DNA from: Neocallimastix lanati (nom. inval.) | Taxonomy: Eukaryota > Neocallimastigomycota > Neocallimastigomycetes > Neocallimastigales > Neocallimastigaceae | Direction of reading: 5' to 3' | DNA length: 50,000 nt | Assembly: GCA_016946835.1 (NCBI GenBank) | Contig: JACVTC010000002.1 | Location: 3,367,501 to 3,417,500, forward strand | Shown: positions 30,835 through 41,654 of the stretch, in pieces | How positions within the stretch are numbered: the stretch's first letter is position 1 | How the letters are laid out: the number at the start of each line of letters is the position of its first letter | Position numbers and translations under genes: made by a program | The notes under the pieces: generated by a model | The model's database searches: none | What the model was told of the DNA's origin: nothing | What the model saw: the letters and a program-made list of their open reading frames with translations, nothing else

Positions 30835-31345
30835 ACATATTTGAGTTGACTTAGAATGTGAACTTAAATTTTGAGAATTAAGATTAGGTACATTGGAATC
30901 ATTGAATTCATGATTGGCATTTACAACATTTACTAAATAAGTTGAACTGAGATTTGTTGAAATTGTATTATTGAATGCGTTATTAGATATTAAATTTTGT
31001 TTTAAATGCTTAAAAGAAACCTTATGATTTTATTTAGAACATCAACAATATGAAATTTTAACTCTTGATATTACTTTTTCAGATTCTTTTACAAATTTTG
31101 AGTAGTTGAAATTTGGAGTATATACTTTAATCCTGAAGAAACTATCATTGAATATAGTAATTCTTTTCACTGACAAAATATAATTTTTGAATTGTCTAAA
31201 TCTAGAATAAATAAATTCCTTCATTTTAGCAATACTCCATGAGTGCATACCACGGATAAAAATCAAAAATACTTGTGTTGTCAATAGATGTTCCATGACA
31301 ATGAAGACCACAATGAAATATCTTTTACATAATGAAACAGATTAT
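30835..31345 (-). mobile_element. LINE 5' fragment (N-terminal domain)
   Basis: The frame 31311-31042 contains LIFIRGMHSWSIAKMKEF and RIKVYTPNFNYSKFV. Bases further on encode SFKHLKQNL and VNVVNANHEFND, matching the N-terminal domain of the copy at 20.7-21.4 kb (RIKVNTPNFNLAKFV, VNVVNANHVLN). It stops before the endonuclease and is joined at about 30830 to an unrelated retroelement piece, so it is a truncated relic. Confidence 0.75.
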
Positions 31346-31949
31346 AAATTGAAAAAAAAAGAAACTAATATAAACTTAAATACTAAAAATTATGATTTCA
31401 TATTCAAATTAAATTATGCCTATTTAATTTATAATTTATATTTGATGAATATATTTTCTATAAAAATCTTTAATCAATTTTTATATATAAATTTACGTAA
31501 GAATTAACAAATATTGTATTATTTAATTTAAAAAAAAAAATAAAAATTTTTACAAAATATAAATATATAATTATCAATTATGCCAAAATTAGAATTTTTA
31601 TAATATATAATTTTATATCAATTTTAAATTAATAAATTGAAAAAATAAATACACTAATGTTTAATATTAAAAATAAAATTTTAATTTTTTTATTTTTTTA
31701 TTTTTAATTTTATTTTAAATTTCTTATTTACATTATAGATAAAAAAAATGTTATGGTAATAAAATAATAGTTTTAAAAATTAAATAAAATTATGGTATAA
31801 TAATATAAATAAATATAAAATTTATTTAATATTATTTAATTAATGAATTTACAAAATTTTTGCAATACTAATTCATAGGGTATTATCTATAGTAATTAAT
31901 TATAATGATTGAAAATAAATTCAAATTTTTGGTAATAATTTCATTAAAT
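31346..31949. other. AT-rich spacer downstream of hsp20
   Basis: No gene; the A/T filler contains the presumed 3' UTR of the hsp20 gene that ends at 31950. Confidence 0.6.
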
Positions 31950-32564
31950 TTATTGTATTTGAATAGTTTTTCTTTGTTCTTTCTTGGTTGATTCAAGCTT
32001 TGGAAGATGAACTTCTAAAACTCCATTTTCTAATCTGGCTTGAATTTTGTTGGTATCAGCATTTTCAGGAAGAGTAAATGATCTTGAAAATTTACCATAA
32101 CTACATTCAATTTTTGAATACTTCTTAGTATTTCTTTTATTAGAATTTTCTTCGGTTTTGTTATCATCTTTAATATCATCATTGTTATTTTCAGAGTTAT
32201 CGATGATAGATTCTCTTTCACCAGAAATAGTTAAAACATGATTATCATCAGAAAGTTCCATTTTGACTTGATCTTTATTCATTCCTGGTAAATCGGCATG
32301 AATATAATAATTATTTTCATCTTCACTTAAATTGATTTTTGGACTAAAGTCAACTGATTTAAAGACATCACTATTGAAAGCTTTAGAAATTTGATTATGT
32401 AAATCATTGAATGGATCTCTATGATAATAAGGATAGATTGAAGGGAAAGAAATCAAAGGATGATTGAAGAATTCATTTTCGAATTGATCATCAAAGAATG
32501 AATCTCTAAATAAGGAATTATTATTTCTATGAGATAATTGATTTTCGTTATTGTGTGATGACAT
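31950..32564 (-). CDS. Small heat-shock protein Hsp20 (alpha-crystallin family), copy 1
   Basis: Intronless, 204 residues, the usual size for fungal Hsp20. The alpha-crystallin domain runs from about residue 70 (FSPKINLSEDENNYYIHADLPG) to the end and shows PGM, SYGKFSRSFTLPENAD and the signature ARLENGVLEVHLPK. It then has an IQIQ C-terminal motif of the I-x-I type that mediates oligomer assembly. An asparagine/lysine-rich loop sits inside the domain. The N-terminal arm is rich in Phe, Tyr and Pro (PLISFPSIYPYY). These proteins hold unfolding proteins as ATP-independent chaperones in the cytosol. A nearly identical tandem copy lies about 2.2 kb upstream and shares promoter elements. Confidence 0.96.
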   Translation of the reverse strand: MSSHNNENQLSHRNNNSLFRDSFFDDQFENEFFNHPLISFPSIYPYYHRDPFNDLHNQISKAFNSDVFKSVDFSPKINLSEDENNYYIHADLPGMNKDQVKMELSDDNHVLTISGERESIIDNSENNNDDIKDDNKTEENSNKRNTKKYSKIECSYGKFSRSFTLPENADTNKIQARLENGVLEVHLPKLESTKKEQRKTIQIQ

Positions 32565-34135
32565 TTTGTTATTTTAAATTTTATGATATTATAAAATTGT
32601 TTTTTTTTATATAAAACTTTTTTTTTATTAATCCCTTAAAGTTTGTTAAACACTTTTAAATATATATTTAATTTTATATTTATTGTAGGTAAGTAAAATA
32701 AATAATGAAGAAAAAAATTTTAAATTAAAATTACTCATATTTATACTTTTTCAAATTTATTAGAAATTAAAATCTTATATTCATTCTAAATATACTAAAT
32801 ATAATTTAATTAATATTTTCTATAATCTTTATAAAATATTTATATTAATAAAATAAATTTTATTTTTAGATATAAATTATTCTATATGAACATATTATTT
32901 CTACTAAATTCTAAATTTCTATATAGAAAAAAATTAATATAAATCACGTGTTTTATTCATGTTTTTATGTAATTTATAATTGAAATAATTAAAAATTATT
33001 TTCGGATAGAAATTAATTATTTCTAAATGTTTATTTTTCTATTGGTTAGAAATTTTAAAGTATCATAAATTTTAATTATAATTATTTTATTAATAAATCA
33101 TATATGATTTCTAAGAATCTAAATCTAAGAATCTAATAACATATAAACTTCCATTAAATATGTTATTATATATTTCATTATACCATAATCACTGATATTT
33201 ATAACTATTATTATTATAATATTATATTATATTTTTAATATCCATTTATAATTAATATTGCTCATTAATAATTTTTAATTTGGTATAATTCTTAATCTTT
33301 ATTAAAATTGTTATAGATTGTTATTATTGTTATTATTATTATAATGACTATTATCTTTTTTTTTTTTTTTTTTTTTAAATTTTAATTTATTTATTATTTT
33401 TTTTATATATGGATTAAAAAAACATAATTTCATATTATATAATTATAAAACAACATTTTTATTTTATTTAAATATATCTTATTAAAATTATAATTTAAAT
33501 ATAACATATAATTATATACTATATAAAATTTTTTTTTATACTTAGAGAAAACTTTATTTAATTTATAATAATGATAAAATTACATGATTTAAATGAAATA
33601 TAAAATAATGATAAAAATAATATTTTTATCTTATTTAAATATTTCTTATTAATATTATTATTTAAGAATCATTCATAATCATTAATAATATAAAATAATA
33701 TTAATATTATAATTTAAAAATAATTTATAATTATATACAAAATGAAATAATAAACAAATTTATATTAATATTAGATTAATATGTTGTTAAAATAAACACA
33801 CAAACTTTTTAAATTCAAATTTAATATTTAAATTTATTTTTTATTTTATTTATTTTCATTTTTAATTTTTAAATATTTCAATTTGTTACTATTTATATTA
33901 ATAGATAAAAAAATATATTATAAAAATAAAATTTTAATTTTAAAATAAAAAATTAACTAAAATCATTGTATAACAATAATATAAATATAAATATAAAAAA
34001 TATTTATTTTATATTATATAAATTTTAAATTTTAAATATTTCATAAAAATTACTAATACTAATTTTTTTAGGGTATAACCTATATTAATTTATATTAACT
34101 TTAAATAAATAGAAATTTTATTTCATTAATTAAAT
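32565..34135. other. Intergenic region between the two hsp20 genes
   Basis: A/T-rich, no gene. The first about 500 bases upstream of copy 1 are recognisably similar to the region upstream of copy 2. An imperfect match to the LINE 3' tail at about 33540-33575 is too weak to call. Confidence 0.6.
33008..33051 (-). promoter_or_regulatory. Conserved heat-shock-like element with inverted CCAAT core, upstream of hsp20 copy 1
   Basis: AGAAATTAATTATTTCT followed, 29 bases after its start, by TTCTATTGGTTAGAA: GAA/TTC blocks and an ATTGG (CCAAT on the - strand). The same two-part arrangement with identical spacing occurs upstream of copy 2, at nearly the same distance from the start codon (473 versus 471 bases). 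Heat-shock factors bind inverted GAA/TTC blocks; binding here is inference. Confidence 0.45.
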
Positions 34136-34756
34136 TTATTGAATTTGAATAGTTTTTCTTTGTTCTTTCTTGGTAGGTTCAAGCTTTGGAAGATGAACTT
34201 CTAAAACTCCATTTTCTAATCTGGCTTGAATTTTGTTGATATCAGCATTTTCAGGAAGAGTAAATGATCTTGAAAATTTACCATAACTACATTCAATTTT
34301 TGAATACTTCTTAGTATTTCTTTTATTAGAATTTTCTTTAGTTTTGCTATCTTTCTTAGTATCATCATTAGTATTGTTATTATCAGAGTTATCGATGATA
34401 GATTCTCTTTCACCAGAAATAGTTAAAACATGATTATCATCAGAAAGTTCCATTTTGACTTGATCTTTATTCATTCCTGGTAAATCGGCATGAATATAAT
34501 AATTATTTTCATCTTCACTTAAATTGATTTTTGGACTAAAGTCAACTGATTTAAAGACATCACTATTGAAAGCTTTAGAAATTTGATTATGTAAATCATT
34601 GAATGAATCTCTATAATAATAAGGATAGATTGAAGGGAAAGAAATCAAAGGATGATTGAAGAATTCATTTTCGAATTGATCATCAAAAAATGAATCTCTA
34701 AATAAGGAATTATTATTTCTATGAGATAATTGATTTTCGTTATTGTGTGATGACAT
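34136..34756 (-). CDS. Small heat-shock protein Hsp20, copy 2
   Basis: 206 residues, intronless, almost identical to copy 1. Differences are concentrated in the asparagine/lysine/threonine loop within the domain (two extra residues) plus a few substitutions such as PYYYRDS versus PYYHRDP and LEPTKKE versus LESTKKE. All alpha-crystallin landmarks are present: DLPGM, SYGKFSRSFTLPEN, GVLEVHLPK, IQIQ. The offset between the two copies is about 2190 bases and includes upstream DNA, so this is a tandem segmental duplication. Both copies look functional. Confidence 0.96.
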   Translation of the reverse strand: MSSHNNENQLSHRNNNSLFRDSFFDDQFENEFFNHPLISFPSIYPYYYRDSFNDLHNQISKAFNSDVFKSVDFSPKINLSEDENNYYIHADLPGMNKDQVKMELSDDNHVLTISGERESIIDNSDNNNTNDDTKKDSKTKENSNKRNTKKYSKIECSYGKFSRSFTLPENADINKIQARLENGVLEVHLPKLEPTKKEQRKTIQIQ

Positions 34757-35481
34757 TTTGTTAGTACTTTAACTTTGCTTTATAAAAATTAACTTTTTAT
34801 TTATTTAAAATTATGAAACACTTTTAAATATTTTAATTGTATAGTTATTATAAATAGATTTAATAAATAATGAAGATAAAAAAACTATATTTTTAAACGA
34901 AAATTACTCTTATTTATACTTTTTTTATTTTATAACTTCATAAATATTAAAATATAATTTTTTTTCTAGAAATATTACAATTAATTTTTTCTTTAATCTT
35001 TAATCATTTATTTTAATTAAATAAATGATTAAAATTTTATTTTTAGGTGTAAAATATTTTTTATGGTTGCCTATTTTTTTTCTTCTTCTACCAAATTCTA
35101 AATTTTTTATAGAAAGAAAATTTATGTAGTATCATATTCTTAATGTGAATATTTTTATGTAATTTTATAATTGATTTAATTAACTTTTTTCTTTAATAGA
35201 AATCAAAAATTTCTATATTTCTATAATTCTATTGGATAGAAAATTATAAAATCTAAATGAATTTTAATTTAAAATTTTTTATTAATAAACTTTTTTAATT
35301 ATAGCATACTATTATTTCTAAGAATAAATTAATAAATTGATTATAAGGAAATTCTTTTAGATGTAATATTAAATTATAAAAAATTAATGCAATTTATAAA
35401 ATATAATTAAATTTATAAAATTTTCTAACATATTTAAATCTAAAAGTAATATAACTTTATATTTCAATATTTTAATTTAAA

Positions 35482-35516
<35 letters not shown>

Positions 35517-35736
35517 AGTATAAATATTAGTTATTTTCGTTTCAAATAAAATATTTTTATTTCATTGAATTTCATATATTTTGTTTTTGTTAATATAAAA
35601 ATAAAAGATATAAAATATTAATAGCTTTATTATTTAATAAGAAAAAAAAAAGTAATCAAGTTAAATAAAAAATAATATAATAATAAAGGGTGCATTATTA
35701 CTTCTAAGTTATGTAAAAAAAAAAAAAAATAAAAAA
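34757..35736. other. Divergent promoter region between hsp20 copy 2 and the inverted hsp20 pseudogene
   Basis: No gene. It holds the conserved element at 35198-35241, a TTCTAGAA heat-shock-type half-site pair near 34966, and a T run of about 29 bases around 35480-35508. Confidence 0.6.
35198..35241 (-). promoter_or_regulatory. Conserved heat-shock-like element with inverted CCAAT core, upstream of hsp20 copy 2
   Basis: AGAAATCAAAAATTTCT and, 29 bases after its start, TTCTATTGGATAGAA; the partner at 33008-33051 differs at one base in the second block. Surrounding DNA has diverged more, so the block seems constrained. Confidence 0.45.
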
Positions 35737-36243
35737 ATGTCATCAATGATTCAAAAAAATCATTTATCTCATAAAAATAAGAATTCATTTTTTGATGATG
35801 ATTTCGATCATGAATTCTTTAATCCTCCTCTGATTTCTTTTCCTTACATCTATCCTTATTATCCAAGAGATCCATTCCATTCTATAACTAATCAAATTTC
35901 AAAAGCTTTCGATAGTGAAGTTTTTAAATCGATTGATTTTAGTCCAAAAATTAATTTAAGTGAAGATGAGAATAATTATTATATTCATGACGATTTATCG
36001 AGAATGACTAAGGATCAAGTTAAAATGGAACTTTATGATGATAATCATGTTTTAACTATTCTGGTGAAAGAGAATCTATCCTTGATAACTCAGATAATAA
36101 TTATAACACTGATAATACTAAGAAAGATAATGAAAATAAAAGACCTAAACAAAAAAATTCTAATCAAGAAAAGACTGAAGATGAAAATAATATTAAAAAA
36201 TATACAAAAATAGAATGTAGCTATGGTAAATTTTCAAGATCAT
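35737..36243 (+). pseudogene. Inverted Hsp20 pseudogene, frameshifted and cut short
   Basis: Opposite orientation to the two intact copies. The frame starts like them, with FFDDDFDHEFF, PLISFPYIYPYY, FKSIDFSPKINLSEDE and DDNHVLTI. A one-base deletion near 36060 then shifts it; the expected GERESI follows in another frame. Homology continues through KIECSYGKFSRS and stops abruptly at about 36243, inside the alpha-crystallin domain. About 40 C-terminal residues including GVLEVHLPK are missing. The next base belongs to the capping-enzyme-like sequence, so the gene was interrupted or rearranged there. Glycine and aspartate positions of the DLPGM loop are also altered (DLSRM). Confidence 0.92.
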
Positions 36244-37730
36244 AGGGGTAATGTCAATTTTAGATTCGACTTTTTAATTGAATGTTGTTTAGCGTAAAAA
36301 TAACGACCATCAAATCGAAGATCAACCGTGCTCCTTGTTTTAATCTTATAAACTCTAATATGTTCAACCCTATGGCTATCAAAAGGAATAATATTTTGCA
36401 AAGTATAAGTAGAAGCACCATCTGTAATAATAATACCATCATTTGGCACCAAATTTTTATTTTCATTATCCATTTCATTTTCTATAAAATTTTGTAAATC
36501 GGAATAATTTCTGCATTTTCTAATTTTCTTTCTCTTAAATTTGTCCTTGAAGGAGTCAAAATTTAAAGAATCAAGAATAGCAATGCATTCCTTATAACTC
36601 TTTAATCTTAAATCGACATTATGATAAAGAATATCAAATGGGATAAAATCATCATTTACAAATTCACAATTGAAAACTAAATGAAGATCGGAGTTAATAC
36701 AATCTATGTATTCCACATCGAAATTCTCAGATATACTAAACATTAAATGATTGATGATAATGACTAATCGACGTAATCCGTCTGTTTTAGCAGCCACAAA
36801 GAACGTGTTTTTTACAAGATCATCAGCGATAGTCGAATATGGTGTCCAATGATGGTGTAATTGGTTTTTGGAATTCAAAGTTTGGTAATAAATAAAATAA
36901 ATAATCTAATACAAAATTAGAACAATCAAGTAATAACATAATATCATGTACAATATTTATCATATTACTTCTTTCATGATTAATATTTCTTGAGAAGTCA
37001 ACCTCGAATTGGCTTTTATCCTCATACTTCGTTACATCAATCCGTACATCCTTGTGAAGAATATATGATTTTCTATATTTTATAGTTGGAGTAACGAATT
37101 GTAAAATATTTAATGCCTTATTAGATTTAATTTTTTTATTATAGCCATTTTCTGTTTCAACCAAACCGTTGTCTAGAAAACTTACTATGTCGCTTACGTC
37201 TAGATTAGTTTCAATACTAAGTACAATTTTATAAACGAAATAATAAGCCGTCATCAAAGTCATTTTTTTTTGGTGAATTCAACTTTTCCATTTAGCGTTT
37301 CGGTGATTTCCTTTTCTGAATTGGTATCGACATATGTATAAAGCTTCGAAATCTTTTTATTTTCATTATTTTCTTCTTACTTTTCTTTTCCCTTTTTATT
37401 TTCTTCTTCATTTTCTAGATTTATATCCTGATCATCATTTATGTTGGCTGGATAGCTTGATTCGCATATAATTCTGTATCTTGTCGTTTTATTTTCTTTG
37501 AATAAATACTCGTGATATTGACAACTCATACATTTAACAAAATCATTAATATCAATATTGGTGTATTTATTTCTTAATCTAAATTCTAATTCAAAATTAA
37601 TATCTCCCGATTTATATAATTTATGATTTTTAAAGATACTTATTTGATTATACATATTATCCAAAATAGTATCTAATGATAATTGCTTATCCAATAATAA
37701 GTAATGACTACTAGGAATCACTGGATTCAT
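36240..37730 (-). pseudogene. Virus-type mRNA capping enzyme (RNA triphosphatase plus guanylyltransferase), broken endogenous copy
   Basis: Three consecutive - strand frames (37730-37377, 37263-36823, 36878-36240) form one two-domain protein. The first two carry a tunnel-type RNA triphosphatase: FELEFRL (glutamates E47 and E49), then RYRI, later YILHKDVRIDVTKYE and QFEVDF. The third carries guanylyltransferase motifs in order: KTDGLRR (lysine codon 36786-36788, the GMP-accepting lysine), NCEF followed by PFDILYHN, NDGIIITDG, and YKIKTRSTVDLRF. Fungi use separate triphosphatase and guanylyltransferase proteins; a fusion of these two types is found in large DNA viruses and yeast killer plasmids. 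It is broken by TAA at 37377-37379, a frame change at an A run near 37264-37272, and another near 36870-36880. It ends at the hsp20 junction without the OB-fold/methyltransferase part. The remaining sequence is well preserved. Confidence 0.82.
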
Positions 37731-39204
37731 CTTAAATAGTTATAATAATATTATCGTGTAACTATTTTTTTTTAATATTTTGTATAATAGATACTATTTG
37801 AGTAGACTAAATTATTAATAAATAAAAACAACTTATTCTAATTAAAATTTGCATTACATAAAATAAATTATGAATTTATCAATTTATAAATTCGAAATAA
37901 CTAACATTTTATATATGATTTAGTTTTGTTTTTTAAAAAATAAAATTAAAAATAAAAAAAAAAAATTTAATAAGTAAGTAAAAATTAAAAATAAACATGA
38001 TATAAAATATCCAAAATCAAATATAATACTGTCATTGAAGAAAATAGAATATACATATTATTAATTTTTTAATAAAATATTTAATTTAAAAACATATTTA
38101 ATATTTTTTTTAATTTCAAAGTTTATTATAATATTTTAAAAATCTTTAATATTATTAAAAAATACTAATGGAAAATATTCCTGCCATTTTAAAAATTAAA
38201 ATTTATTAAATCAATCAAATGCTTTAAATTTATTAATCATTAATAAAATCGAAATTAGAGTAAAAATTGCAATTTAATTTAGTTATACCAAAGTTACCAC
38301 TTAAAAGTATATCCAAGGTTACAAGCAAGTTGTTGAGCCTTAACAAAACAGTTTGAATTTTTGATTTGATAATATTTTTTAATAAGATGAGAAATAGTTA
38401 CAACCAAGCATTTACTCTCATTAATATACTTTGTTATTGAAAGCAATTATTTTTTCAAACTTAAAATAAGTTTATATATTGAAATCTAAATATATAAATA
38501 ATAATTATTTAAATCGCTTTTAAATATTGATTTTCTATTTATTATTTTATTTTTAAACTATTGAAAAATCAATATTTAAAATTAAAATTTTATAATAATT
38601 AAAATTTAAAATTTTATTAAAGTTTAATAAAATGTTAATGATTTCAATAAATTCTTTTATTATTTATTGAATACAAAAAAAAAAGTTTAATAAAATGTTA
38701 ATGATTTCAATAAATTCTTTTATTATTTATTGAATACAATTCTAATAAGTGGAAATAATATATATAAAATATATTCTAAATTGTAAAGAAAGTTCAATTT
38801 CGTTGTAAATTAATTTTGCAGATTATTAAATTTTAACTTGATCCAAATTAATAATGAAATTAACTACAGATTTTTATGTATAATAATACATATCTTAGAT
38901 AAAATTAATTAATAATAGTTAAAGAACCATAAGATATATTTTTAGATTATTTATAAAATCTGGTAATAATTGAAGGTTTGAATTACATTACAATATAATT
39001 ATGTTATGTTGTTATTTACGCTGGAAATTATATAATTGGAGTGGATTAGAAATTGTGATTCATATATTATTTCAATTTGGTTTAGAGTAATATTGAATTT
39101 TATTAAATAGAATTATTATTGCATTTATTTCTAGCAAAGAGCATATTTATTACAAAGTTAACATTAAAAACATTTATCGACAAATATATATAGAAACAAT
39201 AGTT
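37731..39204. other. Spacer upstream of the capping-enzyme relic
   Basis: A/T filler with two notable items. One is a perfect 56-base direct repeat (38621-38676 and 38684-38739). The other is a - strand open stretch of about 50 codons, about 38445 to 38298, containing CLVVTISHLIKKYYQIK and CFVKAQQLACNLGYTF with a TAA end. The latter looks like a real coding exon or relic, but I do not recognise it. Confidence 0.45.
38621..38739. repeat. Perfect 56-bp tandem direct repeat
   Basis: Two identical 56-base copies, each beginning AGTTTAATAAAATG and ending TTGAATACAA, separated by seven A residues. Confidence 0.95.
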
Positions 39205-39335
39205 AGGGGCCATTTCGTCCTCGAATCTCATAATGCAGTTTTTTTAATATTAATATAATAAAATTTCATGTATTTAAATATCATTTAGTTTTAAAAAATA
39301 TTATTAAATAAAGTTTATTCTTAATCTAAAAAAAT
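39205..39335 (+). mobile_element. LINE 3'-end fragment on the + strand
   Basis: GGCCATTTCGTCCTCGAATC at 39209-39228 is the exact complement of the last coding codons of the copy at 42.5 kb. About 75 bases later comes the conserved 3' tail TATTAAATAAAGTTTATTCT and an A run at 39331-39336. This is the one clear copy in the opposite orientation and the shortest. Confidence 0.8.
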
Positions 39336-40222
39336 CTTATTTTAAAATATATATAATAACTTGGAAAGATAATATTTATTTTACAATTTTTTAAAATATA
39401 TTTCTAGTTTAATCTAATATTAATTTTATACTAAATATAAGTACTATACTAAATATAAGTACAAACTTATATCAAAGTTTAAATAATAATCCAATAACAC
39501 TAGATGATTTTAGAAAACTTATTTTTATTAAAATTTTGAATAATATTTAATTAACAATGAAACTTATTATCGTATTATCTATTGTTGATTATTTAATAGT
39601 TAATTTATTGTTTATGATAATTTTAGTAATTGTTTGTATATTTATAGATTGTAAAAAGCTATACCTTTGAGAATCAAATTGTTTAATTGCTTGGATTTCT
39701 TTATTAGTTGACATCTATATTAATATCATCTAATATTTATTTTAGCAAATTATATAATCAAACATTATGATAAATAATTGTTATTTCTTTAATTTTGATG
39801 AATTAGTTATTACAAATCATAAGCATCATCGACACTCATTGTAATATCGAAACTTACTTATGTATTTAATTACAGATACATAAATTAACGTATGTATTGA
39901 GATTATACATTTACATGTGAATAATTAACATTGTAATAAACACTATATAGCATAAATTATATAAATATTTAATGTAATAATAGTATACATATTAAATGTT
40001 AAAATTAAATAACATAATTAAATTATTATTATTGCTTTTATTTTAGAATTCAAAGGAGTATCCTTTGCAATTTATATTGGTGATAATATGTATATATATA
40101 GGTAGATGTTATAGAATTTGTAAAACTATGATCTTAAGAGTACAAGAATATTAATCTTTTTGGTAATCTTTGATAACCGAACTTTGTGATAGAATAGTAC
40201 TATCATCTGAATCGTATCAGAA
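39336..40222. other. AT-rich spacer
   Basis: No supported gene. A possible - strand first exon (39714-39665, reading MSTNKEIQAIKQFDSQ, then a GTATAG donor) has no identified partner exon. Confidence 0.45.
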
Positions 40223-40903
40223 TTACTTCTTGGACTTATTGGTTTGGTCCTTTAATGATGTATATCCTTGTTTGATGCAACAAAAGCAAGCCGTAATTAA
40301 AGCAAAAATTACTATTCCTCCTATAAGCCCTAAATATTCCATATTTAGATTCATTGTATCAGTATCAGATAGTTGATAGGGATTTTCATAACAATAATTT
40401 TTCTCACAATAATTGGATGAACATTCATCATTTTTATCACATGGATTTCCTAACATTCGTCCACAATGTATAGAACTCTTTTGAGAAATAAATAAGTGAG
40501 GACGATTATACAGAGTATCACAACGTAAAATATTAGCTTGTAAATTACGTATACAAGTATTATTGACACATTTATCAGAAAAACATTGTTCATTGCTTTT
40601 ACATTTGGTAGAAAAAAGCAGATCATCATTTACATCATAACTTGTCGCATACGGTTCTACAATGTAGCTATGAAGAGTTCCATTTGTGTCAGGGAATTCA
40701 ATAAAGGGTTTTTCTAACCTTAAATTAAAGCATACATCATTTTTACAAATTCCTTAATTATTATCTGTTTTATTAAAAGTTCTTAATGTATTATAGCGAT
40801 ATATAAGACGTTTAGGAATATCTTCTGATTCAATATTGTATATGTCAGAACTTGCTCCATAAATACAAACTAATTCAAAAAACCAAAAAATAATTTTAAT
40901 CAT
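40223..40903 (-). pseudogene. Cysteine-rich single-pass membrane protein with one premature stop
   Basis: A 227-codon frame on the - strand is open except for TAA at 40754-40756 (codon 50). It starts MIKIIFWFFELVCIYGASS, a signal peptide. The presumed extracellular part has two cysteine clusters of the pattern C-x5-C-x4-C-x4-C (KCKSNEQCFSDKCVNNTC and PCDKNDECSSNYCEKNYC). A strong transmembrane helix (YLGLIGGIVIFALITACFCC) and a short basic cytoplasmic tail (SLKDQTNKSKK) follow. The domain order suggests a surface protein; I do not know the family. The frame after the stop keeps all its cysteines, so the stop is recent, polymorphic or a sequence error. Confidence 0.75.
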
Positions 40904-41640
40904 ATTCAAATGTATATACTTATTAATATATTATTTTATATTGATTATTTATATTTTTAATTTATTTAAGATATTAAACTTATTTAAATCAATTTATTAA
41001 TACTATTATCATTATAATTATCAATATTACTATCAAACTAAATGTTTGTAATCAGTAGAATTGTTAAATATATAATTACAAATCCATATTTGTTGATATT
41101 AGCAATTTTATTATTATTATTATTTATTATGTTATTGTTCATTTAGTATTAATGCGAATTAACATAAATATATTTAATTTTACTACCGCAATTATTGCGA
41201 ACTTTTTACATTATTTATTTATTTTTTTTTATTAATTATATGAATATTAATTTAAATAAAAAAAAACACTAAATTAATAAAAAAAATAAATAATATTATA
41301 AATATTACAAATAAAATAATATTTTAAATAATAATGTGAAATAAAACTTTATAATGTTAAGAAAACTAATTATATCTACAGTTTTAATATATTGAATGCA
41401 TTGTATTATTTACTATATATTATTATTATATATAATAAATAAATTTATTTACCATTGTTGCCAATGATCTTATTACAACTTATTTTATTAGATTATAATA
41501 AATTATATATTAACAATTAATGGATTCCTCCTATTAATTACTATTACTATTAATATATTCATTATATGGAAAAAATACATATTATAAAAATATTTTGTAT
41601 TAAATTTTTATTTAATTTTTTTTTTTTTTTTTTAAAATTT
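40904..41640. other. AT-rich spacer
   Basis: No gene or recognisable repeat; short poly(T) near 41620. Confidence 0.6.
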
Positions 41641-41654
41641 CAAAATTTTTATCC

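Noticed and set aside
33540-33600. Possible further LINE 3' tail between the hsp20 genes
   Set aside because: Only a partial match to the AATAAAGTTTATTC tail without coding sequence beside it; could be chance in A/T-rich DNA.
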